The notes under the pieces are model-generated. The model was not told the origin of the DNA. It searched no databases and saw nothing but the letters and a program-made list of their open reading frames with translations. This document shows, one piece after another, positions 54,089-61,438 of a stretch of DNA of 64,000 bases (position 1 is the first letter of the stretch; the number at the start of each line of letters is the position of its first letter). Location: assembly GCA_902780405.1 (NCBI GenBank), contig CACZFI010000008.1, positions 32,146 through 96,145 of the forward strand, written 5' to 3'. The stretch is from an uncultured Lachnospiraceae bacterium (GTDB lineage: Bacteria; Bacillota; Clostridia; Lachnospirales; Lachnospiraceae). The position numbers and the translations under genes are program-made.

Positions 54089-54783
54089 AAGTCCCCCCTA
54101 TAAAACATGTAATGTAAGTGTCTTATCCCATCACGGATTGTGTGTAATTTCGACCGTCTGTCACAGTGACATACAGCGAGATGTACCGGTGTCTGGCCGA
54201 AGCGAAGGTCTGCTCGCTTCGCTTCCGCAATCATCTCCGTGGCAAATTCCATCCCGGTGGTGTAAAGCGATAGCTTTCTCGCCGCATCCCGTCGGATCAT
54301 CCGAAGTCCACAGTGAAAATCCCGGACTTTCACGTGGTACCGAAGTCTTCCGACGCTCGACAGGAACCTGACTCCAATCTTATGTGAAATCGGCATGGCA
54401 CCTCTTTCAATGCCGCCGGCAAATCTGCTACCGATAACTATATCGCACTTGCCTCTTTTTATCAAGCGATACATAGGAATAAGTTCATGAAAATCGTAAG
54501 TCGTATCTGCGTCTCCCATGGCGATGACCGGATAGCGTGCAGCCTTCATTCCGGTGCGAAGCGCTCTTCCGTATCCGGGCCGCTTTTCGGGAATCACACG
54601 CGCTCCGAAGGATGACGCTACAAGCGCCGAATCATCCGTTGATCCGTTATCTACAACGATGATCTCTCCCGGTACATGCAACTCAGCAAGAAGTCGTTTT
54701 GCGGAAATGATACAAGTCGGAAGCGCCGCTTCCTCATTCCTGCAGGGCATCACGATTGAAAGTCCTTCTTTTTTCTTATCCAT
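54085..54783 (-). CDS. GT2 glycosyltransferase (dolichyl-phosphate mannose synthase-like)
   Basis: A 232-residue GT-A enzyme with VMPCRNEEAAL, VVDNGSTDDS, and MGDADTTYDF (metal-binding DxD), and no membrane helices. It likely charges polyprenyl phosphate with a sugar on the cytosolic face. It overlaps both neighbours: the polytopic protein upstream (8 nt) and the surface-protein gene downstream (ATGA). This coupling suggests a sugar loader, a GT-C-type transferase and a substrate made together. Confidence 0.85.
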   Translation of the reverse strand: MDKKKEGLSIVMPCRNEEAALPTCIISAKRLLAELHVPGEIIVVDNGSTDDSALVASSFGARVIPEKRPGYGRALRTGMKAARYPVIAMGDADTTYDFHELIPMYRLIKRGKCDIVIGSRFAGGIERGAMPISHKIGVRFLSSVGRLRYHVKVRDFHCGLRMIRRDAARKLSLYTTGMEFATEMIAEAKRADLRFGQTPVHLAVCHCDRRSKLHTIRDGIRHLHYMFYRGDL

Positions 54784-56077
54784 CGGATACCTCCCTTCCG
54801 CGAGAAAACGATATGTTCATCTCGGATGCAATAAGTGTTACGGCAAGAATCGTTCCCAGCAAGGCACGATATGTGAAGAAGTCGTGCAGATAGGAATGAT
54901 TTCGAAGTACCAGGAAGCGAAGAATCGGGACAAAGCCGATAGCAAGGTATGCCAAGAGTCTTTTCTTATCCCGTATTTCTCCGCGATATACATACAAAAG
55001 ATACGCATAAACCATTAACAACAAAAATGTAACAATTTTCCCAACATTTCCCAGATCAAAAGGAAACAAGCGGGCGAAGTTGTCTCCGACTGAGTACCGG
55101 AGAACTTTTATAATCGGCGCTCTGAAATCTTCAGCACGTCCCAGCCGCACATGAACTTGTTTTGCTACTTCCGGAAGTACATTTTCCGACAGGGCAACAC
55201 AGGCAAGCAACCACTTGGCGCACCAGGCACCGGCATAACCAATCAGCCAGCGCGCAGAGCATCCGACAGTTCGACGAATGGTATCCTCGTTTCTTCCCTT
55301 TTGCCCTTCCAGATAAAGGAGGAGTAACAGGGGCACCGTCAAAGTCAGGGTCTCTGTGGTAAGGAAGTCGAAGAAAACCGTTATCATCCCAAAGATAAGA
55401 AAGGCTGTCGTATACCACTCCGTCTTTTCTTTCTTTTCGAGATGAAGGATTATCAAGGAAAATGCCGCCATCCAGAGATAGTTCCAGCAATATTCAAGGG
55501 TGAAGGGCACAAACCAAACTGCTGTTGCCACAAGTCCAACAAAAAGCCCTGCCACGAAGAGGTATGCACGTCGCTTTAACAAAAGCACAGTGAGCACCGC
55601 CAAGAGTGTAGCAAGAAGGATCGCGTGGAATATATAAATCTGCTGCAGGGACAGTACCAGCATCAGAGGTCGCACCCAGAGAATGGATCCGTGCCAGTAT
55701 CTCAAATACTGCTCGTTTGCGGGAAGGTTTTCTGCGACAGCATTTCGGAGATTCACGTTCTCATCTTCGAAGGGATTGCTGTAAAATGACGATTGCATCA
55801 CGGAACGTAAGGACTTGTCCGCATCATACTGCCATGCGATTCCAAGAAGAATCGAGTCTGCATAGTGATCCCACTTGCTACTTTCCACACCGAGAATCAC
55901 TTCATGAAACATTTCCTCATCGCAAAGATAATCCGCCGACGCAGCCATCTTGCCGCGGATTGCATCCTGTGGAATCTGCGCAACCGCAAGCAGACCGCCT
56001 GTGAACGCAACGATCATTACTGCAAATATTATAATTTCCCGAACTACTTTTCTCATATTGATTCCATACTTGCGCAT
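54776..56077 (-). CDS. Polytopic membrane protein, possibly GT-C glycosyltransferase
   Basis: A 433-residue protein with about ten membrane helices and a first extracytoplasmic loop of about 110 residues after helix 1 (about 14-32). That layout, with the loop residues DEEMFHEV and the adjacent GT2 gene, fits GT-C enzymes that transfer sugars from polyprenyl phosphate outside the cell, such as GtrII-type proteins. I cannot identify a catalytic motif with certainty. The start is unclear: ATG 56077 has AAGG 10 nt before it, and ATG 56056 has only GGA. Upstream lies the 222-nt gap with repeat copy B. Confidence 0.65.
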   Translation of the reverse strand: MRKYGINMRKVVREIIIFAVMIVAFTGGLLAVAQIPQDAIRGKMAASADYLCDEEMFHEVILGVESSKWDHYADSILLGIAWQYDADKSLRSVMQSSFYSNPFEDENVNLRNAVAENLPANEQYLRYWHGSILWVRPLMLVLSLQQIYIFHAILLATLLAVLTVLLLKRRAYLFVAGLFVGLVATAVWFVPFTLEYCWNYLWMAAFSLIILHLEKKEKTEWYTTAFLIFGMITVFFDFLTTETLTLTVPLLLLLYLEGQKGRNEDTIRRTVGCSARWLIGYAGAWCAKWLLACVALSENVLPEVAKQVHVRLGRAEDFRAPIIKVLRYSVGDNFARLFPFDLGNVGKIVTFLLLMVYAYLLYVYRGEIRDKKRLLAYLAIGFVPILRFLVLRNHSYLHDFFTYRALLGTILAVTLIASEMNISFSRGREVSDG

Positions 56078-56120
56078 ATACAGACTGCCTTGCCGGACAC
56101 GCTTGCGCTAAATTCGTCTC

Positions 56121-56217
56121 GCAGCGGTGCTAAGTTCGAAAAAACCTCACTAAGCACCGGCGGACTCATGTTGTCCTTGCAATGCAGTCCGTATACTGCG
56201 CTCGGGTTATACATAAG
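56121..56217 (+). repeat. Dispersed intergenic repeat, copy B
   Basis: The longest copy, lying in the 222-nt gap at 56078-56299 that has no gene. It contains the whole pattern: GCAGCGGTGCTAAGTTCG, AAACCTCACTAAGCACCGGCGG (given here as two adjoining blocks), and the pair CGGACT/AGTCCG around ATGTTGTCCTTGCAAT. Against copy A many differences fall in paired positions of the internal hairpin. It lacks the terminator that follows copies A and C. Confidence 0.7.
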
Positions 56218-56224
56218 CAGACGA

Positions 56225-56281
56225 CAAGAAGGTCAAATCGATAAGTGGGGAACGGGGCCCGCTTGAGATTTGACCTTCTTG
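56225..56281 (-). other. Long inverted repeat behind the GntR gene
   Basis: A perfect 15-bp inverted repeat (CAAGAAGGTCAAATC with its complement) encloses 27 nt, which themselves contain a smaller stem (AAGYGGG with CCCGCTT). It begins 19 nt after the GntR stop. There is no T tract after it, so it may be an operator, an mRNA-end stabiliser or a factor-dependent terminator. Confidence 0.55.
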
Positions 56282-56299
56282 CGGTTGCGTATCTTGTCT

Positions 56300-56971
56300 T
56301 TACGCGTCTCTATTCGTCACATTGCGGATAACGATCTGCTCCTGGTTGTAGATGTGCTCATTCATCACTCGGATGGCAGTCTCGGCGTCTCCGAGAAAGA
56401 TCGCGCGCGTGATCTCGTCGTGTTCCTTCACCAACTTGTCGTGATAGGAAAAATCCTTCACGTACTCAACGCGGTAGCGGTATACCTGCTCGCGGAGATT
56501 CTGCGCCACAGAAATCAGTTTTTCGTTCGCGGATGCTTTGTAGATCGCATTGTGAAAGGCGATATCGCACTCGACGATGGCCGGCACGAGCTTGGAGTTG
56601 ATGGCTTCCTTAAATGCAACGTTTGCACGGGAAAGATCCTTCTTGCCCTCCTCATCTATACGCTCACAGGCAAGTCTGACAGACAGTGCCTCGATTGCCA
56701 TACGAACTTCAAGTGCATCCGTCAAATCCTTCACCGTGATATTCGCGACCTCGGCACCTTTTCTTGGAACCATCTTCACAAGACCCTCGAGTTCAAGCAT
56801 ACGGATCGCCTCGCGAACCGGCGTCCGGCTGACGCCTAATTTGTTCGCGATGGTCACTTCCATCAGTCGCTCTCCCGGAGAGAACTCGCCCTCCGTGATG
56901 GCCTTGCGCAGGGTTTTAAATACGACCTCCCGCAGCGGGAGGTATTCGTCAATGTTGATATCCAGCTTCAT
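56300..56971 (-). CDS. GntR-family transcriptional regulator (FadR/FCD subfamily)
   Basis: A 223-residue repressor-type regulator: N-terminal winged helix (about 10-75; GERLMEVTIANKLGVSRTPVREAIRMLELEGLV) and an all-helical FCD ligand domain (about 85-215) with metal-type ligands Asp and His (CDIAFHNAIY, EHDEI, MNEHI). It lies 9 nt behind ispE and shares its promoter. Ligand and targets are unknown; the neighbour is an isoprenoid gene. Confidence 0.92.
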   Translation of the reverse strand: MKLDINIDEYLPLREVVFKTLRKAITEGEFSPGERLMEVTIANKLGVSRTPVREAIRMLELEGLVKMVPRKGAEVANITVKDLTDALEVRMAIEALSVRLACERIDEEGKKDLSRANVAFKEAINSKLVPAIVECDIAFHNAIYKASANEKLISVAQNLREQVYRYRVEYVKDFSYHDKLVKEHDEITRAIFLGDAETAIRVMNEHIYNQEQIVIRNVTNRDA

Positions 56972-56980
56972 CCTAATCTC

Positions 56981-57862
56981 CTAAATCGGCCGCGTCAGGA
57001 ATACCTCCTGTGCGATACCGAGCCTTAAGATCGCGTCTCTTGCCTTCTCTGCCGCCGCCTGGTCGTCAAAAACACCGAAGACGGTGGGACCGCTTCCGGT
57101 CATGATCGCTCCCAAGGCGTGGTTGATCATCATCGTCTGCTTGATGGCTTCGATCTCCCTGTAAGCCGCAACGGATACCGTCTCCAACACATTGGACATC
57201 CTGTTGCAGATTCCCTTTAGGTCCTCTTTTTCGAGGGCTGCAAGCATTCCGTCGATATCGGGATGCGTAAGCTCCTTCGCAGGAGCGAGGTTCGTGTATA
57301 TATAAGCCGTCGACAGAGAGATCGGCGGTTTGGCAACCAATACGATCGAGTCGGGAAGCGGCTTTAAAAAGGTCAACTTCTCTCCGATCCCCTCGGACAG
57401 CGCCGGCTTTCCGTATACGCAGTAGGGAACATCCGCGCCGATGCGAAGTCCGATCTTCGCCAGTTCCCCGTCGGAAAGCCCCAGTTCATACAGATCGTTC
57501 ACCGCATGAAGCGCAGCCGCCGCATCGGTACTGCCGCCGGCCATACCGGCCTCCACGGGGATATATTTTTGAAGGTAGATCTCCATCGGTCGATGCAGGT
57601 CATAAGCGTCATACATCAACCGCACGGCGCGCACCGCCAGATTCCTCTCGTCCGTAGGTATATCCTCACGGTTGGATGTAAGCAGGATCGGCACCTGTGC
57701 ATCCTTCGGCAGCTCATCCCCCACGGTAAATGTAAGCTCATCCGCAAGAGAGAGGTTGTGCATGATCATCCTGACCTCGTGGTATCCGTCCTCACGCTCG
57801 CCGAGAACATCTAAGGCGAGATTCACCTTCGCATATGCTGTTTTTGTAACCTTGTTGTTCAT
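56981..57862 (-). CDS. ispE: 4-diphosphocytidyl-2-C-methyl-D-erythritol kinase
   Basis: GHMP kinase of the non-mevalonate isoprenoid pathway. The 293 residues have AKVNLALDVLGEREDGYHEV at the N-terminus, the ATP motif PVEAGMAGGSTDAAAAL, and the late MTGSGPTVFGVF. AAAGGAG precedes the ATG; a sigma-A promoter is at 57892-57920. Confidence 0.96.
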   Translation of the reverse strand: MNNKVTKTAYAKVNLALDVLGEREDGYHEVRMIMHNLSLADELTFTVGDELPKDAQVPILLTSNREDIPTDERNLAVRAVRLMYDAYDLHRPMEIYLQKYIPVEAGMAGGSTDAAAALHAVNDLYELGLSDGELAKIGLRIGADVPYCVYGKPALSEGIGEKLTFLKPLPDSIVLVAKPPISLSTAYIYTNLAPAKELTHPDIDGMLAALEKEDLKGICNRMSNVLETVSVAAYREIEAIKQTMMINHALGAIMTGSGPTVFGVFDDQAAAEKARDAILRLGIAQEVFLTRPI

Positions 57863-57891
57863 ATAACTTCTCCTTTAACCCCCACACAAAT

Positions 57892-57920
57892 AATATAAAG
57901 TCTTTCAAATCCTTTTTCAA
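57892..57920 (-). promoter_or_regulatory. Sigma-A promoter of ispE-gntR
   Basis: TTGAAA (57915-57920), 17-nt spacer, TATATT (57892-57897). Confidence 0.7.
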
Positions 57921-57923
57921 GGG

Positions 57924-57951
57924 TTAAGTATTGCTTTTTTGAAACCGATAA
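57924..57951 (+). promoter_or_regulatory. Sigma-D promoter of the gene at 58052
   Basis: TTAA (57924-57927), 16-nt spacer, ACCGATAA (57944-57951), close to the flagellar consensus. Its -35 lies 3 nt from the -35 of the divergent ispE promoter. The leader is about 95 nt. Confidence 0.65.
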
Positions 57952-58051
57952 ATATAATAGAAAACAAGTAACAAGAACATCAAGCTTCCTCGTCTGATTA
58001 GTATGTTCAGCTGGGGGAGCTTCATCGAGTTTTCCAAGGAGGGATTAGATT

Positions 58052-58666
58052 ATGGAATTAAACGGAGTTAACTCGGTGCCCGAACGCAACTACGGGGTGA
58101 ATTCCACCTACTCCAAGACAGCGGATGCGGTTGACGCCAAGCTTACCGAGATCAAGGCCACGGACGACGCCGCAATTTACGAGCAGGCCGAGGAGCAAAG
58201 AACCACAACCTACAACCCCCACAAGAAGGTGGATCAGTCCACGATCGATCAGTTAAAGGCAGATGCGGAGGCCCGCTTCTCCCAGCTTCAGGATCTCGTG
58301 AACAAGCTGATCACCAAGCAGGCCGAAACCGACCAGACGGCAGCTACCGTAAAGTACGGTTCTTTGGGCGACATCATGAGGGCCGTGAAGGACGGTGAGA
58401 TTGCTGTCGATCCCGAGGACATCAAGCAGGCACAGGAAGACGTAGCCGAGGGCGGTTACTGGAGCGTTGAAGAAACCGCGAAACGCCTTGTAGACTTCGC
58501 GAAGGCGATCTCCGGCGATGACACATCGAAGGCCGAAGAGCTGCGTGCAGCCATCGACAAGGGCTTCGGTGCAGCCGAGAAGACCTGGGGAAGCAAGCTT
58601 CCCGAGATCTCCGAGAAGACACACGACCGTGTGAATGAGCTCCTTGACGAATGGATTACAAACTAA
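58052..58666 (+). CDS. Sigma-D-controlled helical protein, DUF5610-like
   Basis: A 204-residue soluble, acidic, helical protein with no signal peptide. The C-terminal half (about 130-204) has a conserved-looking block: GGYWSVEETAKRLVDFA, then LRAAIDKGFGAA, LPEISEKTHDRVNELLDEW. I recall this pattern from DUF5610-type proteins, but cannot verify it. AAGGAGG precedes the ATG. A sigma-D-type promoter places it in the motility regulon although it stands alone beside ispE. Function unknown; export or filament-related roles are possible. Confidence 0.75.
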   Translation: MELNGVNSVPERNYGVNSTYSKTADAVDAKLTEIKATDDAAIYEQAEEQRTTTYNPHKKVDQSTIDQLKADAEARFSQLQDLVNKLITKQAETDQTAATVKYGSLGDIMRAVKDGEIAVDPEDIKQAQEDVAEGGYWSVEETAKRLVDFAKAISGDDTSKAEELRAAIDKGFGAAEKTWGSKLPEISEKTHDRVNELLDEWITN

Positions 58667-58677
58667 ACAAAGCACAG

Positions 58678-58708
58678 ACAGCCGGTTCTTTCGGAACCGG
58701 CTGTTTTC
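58678..58708. terminator. Terminator between convergent genes (with repeat copy C)
   Basis: An 11-bp stem (ACAGCCGGTTC with GAACCGGCTGT) and TTTCG loop, followed by T4 on the plus strand. The stem is identical to that at 53095-53139. Confidence 0.85.
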
Positions 58709-58750
58709 ATATACTCGAGCGCAATATACGGACTGCATTGCAAGGACAAC
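58704..58750 (-). repeat. Dispersed intergenic repeat, copy C (partial, inverted)
   Basis: Read on the minus strand, it matches the second half of copies A and B: GTTGTCCTTGCAATGCAGTCC as in B, then ATTGCGCTCGAGTATATGAAAAC and the ACAGCCGGTTC stem as in A. It lies between the histidine kinase stop and the shared terminator. Confidence 0.7.
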
Positions 58751-58753
58751 AAT

Positions 58754-59977
58754 TCACACCTTGCGGAAGACCGCCGTAACCGCGAAGGACGCGTCGTCAC
58801 ATTTTATGTAGATGTCTCCGTCCATCGCGCGCATCAGATTCCGGCAAATGTAGAGCCCGAGGCCGCTGCCCTTCTTGCCGGCCGCATTGCTGCCCCGGTA
58901 GAAGGAATCGAAGATGCTTGTCTCCTCATCCCGTTTTAACGTGTTGCCCGAGTTGGTCACGGTAACCAGCCTGCAATCTTCCTCGTCTGCGAAGGAGATG
59001 CCGATTCGCTTTCCGTCGCCGTACTTCAAGGCATTCTCCATCAGGTTCTGCAGCACCTCGAGCGCACGCTCCCGGTCCCCCGCAAGCAGACAATCCTCAT
59101 ACGGATCGATCACAAACTCCGTGCGCATGCGTGCGGTTTTTTCTTTATAGAGCGCAGCAAGATCATCAAGAACGCCCGTAAGATACCACGGCCGGTTCTC
59201 CATCCGAACCGTCTGTGCGTCCTCTCTTACGGCACGGCGGATCTCCTCCACGTATGCTTCCAAGTCTTCCGCATTCTTTTTGATCCCGTCGTATGCTTCC
59301 TTCCGCTTCTCCTCGGTGTCGTAGAGTCCTGTCGCAAGCGCCCGGTCATAAAGCTTGATCGCGGAAAGCGGCGTTTTGATATCATGCGACAGCGTGAGGA
59401 TCAGCGTTTTCTTTTCTTTTTCAAGAGCCAGTCGGCTTTCCTTCTCCTCCTCCATGTAGGCGCGCAGCCGATCCATCCCCCAGAGGAACTCTCCGTAATA
59501 CCTGCTTTTTTCCTCCTCGATGGGAACCGAGAGATTGCCCTTCGCCAGTTCCTTCGGGAGTGCGGAAATATCACGGAACGGCCGAAGCAGCTTTCTGTAA
59601 ATGTAAAGCGCTGCAATCAAGGTACCGACGATCACTACCGTCCACACGGCGTTGATGACCCAAAGGCTGGCGGTTTTCCCTCTGTCCCCACGATAGGAAA
59701 TCCGGTAATACTGTCCTTCCGCACTCACAGCCACCGCATATGCATCGTTTGTTTTTTCCGACGGATCGAAGAGCTTAATCTCCGTAATATACGTATAATC
59801 CGAGGCATCCGGCATACCGCCGGCTTCGATCACCCCGGCCGCACGCGCAACATCAACGCGCTCCGGGCGATTCTGATCACTGTTATCCGCGTACGCGAAA
59901 AAGAGATTGCTCAAAATAAGCAGCGCAATCTCCGCAGCAAGCATCCATATAAAAAATACCGGTCTCTTAGCTTTCAA
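58754..59977 (-). CDS. Sensor histidine kinase
   Basis: The 407-residue protein has a membrane helix (about 8-30), a short extracytoplasmic domain (about 31-105), a second helix (about 106-128), a HAMP-like region, the H-box LSHDIKTPLSAIK, an N-box LMENALKYGDG, and the G-boxes (GSGLGLYICRNL). It starts with TTG at 59977, overlapping the response regulator stop, a rare start that implies coupled and perhaps lower expression. It partners the OmpR-type regulator upstream. Confidence 0.93.
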   Translation of the reverse strand: MKAKRPVFFIWMLAAEIALLILSNLFFAYADNSDQNRPERVDVARAAGVIEAGGMPDASDYTYITEIKLFDPSEKTNDAYAVAVSAEGQYYRISYRGDRGKTASLWVINAVWTVVIVGTLIAALYIYRKLLRPFRDISALPKELAKGNLSVPIEEEKSRYYGEFLWGMDRLRAYMEEEKESRLALEKEKKTLILTLSHDIKTPLSAIKLYDRALATGLYDTEEKRKEAYDGIKKNAEDLEAYVEEIRRAVREDAQTVRMENRPWYLTGVLDDLAALYKEKTARMRTEFVIDPYEDCLLAGDRERALEVLQNLMENALKYGDGKRIGISFADEEDCRLVTVTNSGNTLKRDEETSIFDSFYRGSNAAGKKGSGLGLYICRNLMRAMDGDIYIKCDDASFAVTAVFRKV

Positions 59978-60632
59978 ATCGATATCCGACTCCCCATACT
60001 GTCAAAATATGCTCCGGATGCTTCGCATCCTTTTCCACCTTCTCGCGCAGCCACTTGATATGCACCGTCAGCGTCTGCAGTTCCGACTCGGAGTCACTTC
60101 CCCAAACCGTCGAGAAGAGATACTCCTTCTTCATGGTAACCCCGGGATTCTCCATCAGAAGCTTCAGAAGTTCGAATTCCTTTCCGGTAAGGTCCACCTC
60201 ACGGTCTCCCACAAAGAGTTTCTCGCTCACGGTATTTAAGCGAAGCCGGCCGGCCGTGATCTCGTCCTGCTCAAACTTGCGCTTGAAGATGCCCTTTACT
60301 TTGGCGATCAGAATGTCGATGTCGTAGGGCTTTTCGATGTAGTCGTCCGCGCCGATGGAAAGTCCCTTTAACTGATCCTCCTTGCCGGTTCTTGCGCTGG
60401 TGATCAGCACGTGTGTGTTCCCCGTTTCCCGGACGCGGGAAAGCACGGAAAAGCCGTCCATCCCGGGCAGATTGATGTCTAGGATGAGCAGCTTGGCACC
60501 GTAGCGTTCGTAGAGCTCCATGGCCTTCTCTCCGCTTTCGGCATTGCTTACGGTGTATCCCTCCCTGCGGAGAAAATCCGTAAGCAGTGTCGCTATTTCC
60601 TTGTGATCTTCCACAACCAGTATGTCGATCAT
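59967..60632 (-). CDS. OmpR-family response regulator
   Basis: A 221-residue regulator: receiver domain (about 1-115) with DILVVEDHKE, phosphoacceptor Asp in LLILDINLPG, ITSAR and the Lys in IEKPYD; winged-helix output domain (about 125-221; LTGKEFELLKLLMENPG, TVHIKWLREKVEKD). It lies 11 nt behind the ABC ATPase. It probably controls the adjacent transporter. Confidence 0.95.
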   Translation of the reverse strand: MIDILVVEDHKEIATLLTDFLRREGYTVSNAESGEKAMELYERYGAKLLILDINLPGMDGFSVLSRVRETGNTHVLITSARTGKEDQLKGLSIGADDYIEKPYDIDILIAKVKGIFKRKFEQDEITAGRLRLNTVSEKLFVGDREVDLTGKEFELLKLLMENPGVTMKKEYLFSTVWGSDSESELQTLTVHIKWLREKVEKDAKHPEHILTVWGVGYRFES

Positions 60633-60643
60633 AATTACCTCTC

Positions 60644-61408
60644 TTACCAGCCGAGATCCATCAGCCAGTTGTTCAAAGCCTTCTCCCGTTCCTTCTCAGA
60701 CTTCGTTCCGTCGTCAGTATTATTATACTCACCTTCAATGTTTCCGTCCACTATATAGAGAACCCTGGAGCATCTGGCCGCCACCCTGGCATCATGCGTT
60801 ACCATAAACACCGTGGTCCCTTCCTTGTTTAGCCGAACCAGTTCGTCGATGACTTCGGTAGATGAGGTCCGGTTTAAGGCTCCCGTAGGTTCATCCGCGA
60901 AGATGATCTTGGGCTTGTTGATCAGACTGCGGCAGATGCACGCCCTCTGGAGCTGACCGCCGGACACTTCATTGATGTCATGGTCTGCGACTTCGATGAT
61001 GCCGAGCTTGCGCATCAGTTCCAGAGAGCGGGCCACTTTTTCTTCCCTTCCGATGCCTTCCTTTTTGCTCTGAATGGCCGGAAGCAAAATATTATCCATA
61101 ATGGTCAGATTCTTCATCATGAACATCTGCTGAAAGATAAAGCCCATATCGTCAAGTCTGACATCCGCAAGTTCCTTCTCGGAAAGGCCTGTGATCTCCT
61201 TTCCGTCGAAGATCACATTTCCCGCCGTTGCCTTGTCCATACCGGACACCGAATAAAGCAGGGTGGACTTTCCGGAACCCGAGGGGCCCATCACCGCAAC
61301 CATTTCGCCTTCTTCCACGGAAAAGCTTACATTCTTCAATACATGATTCTGTCTTTTCTCTATTACATAGGTCTTACACAGATCCTTGACTTCCAATAAT
61401 TTGCTCAT
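60644..61408 (-). CDS. ABC transporter ATP-binding protein (LolD/MacB/BceA type)
   Basis: A 254-residue ATPase with Walker A GPSGSGKST, Q-loop FIFQQMFMMKNLT, signature VSGGQLQRA, Walker B KIIFADEPTGAL and H-loop MVTHD. About 25 extra residues at the C-terminus are charged. It precedes the two-component genes and follows the permease gene, together forming an export or peptide-sensing/resistance module. Confidence 0.95.
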   Translation of the reverse strand: MSKLLEVKDLCKTYVIEKRQNHVLKNVSFSVEEGEMVAVMGPSGSGKSTLLYSVSGMDKATAGNVIFDGKEITGLSEKELADVRLDDMGFIFQQMFMMKNLTIMDNILLPAIQSKKEGIGREEKVARSLELMRKLGIIEVADHDINEVSGGQLQRACICRSLINKPKIIFADEPTGALNRTSSTEVIDELVRLNKEGTTVFMVTHDARVAARCSRVLYIVDGNIEGEYNNTDDGTKSEKEREKALNNWLMDLGW

Positions 61409-61438
61409 ATCTTTTTCCTCCTAAAATGTATCGATCGC

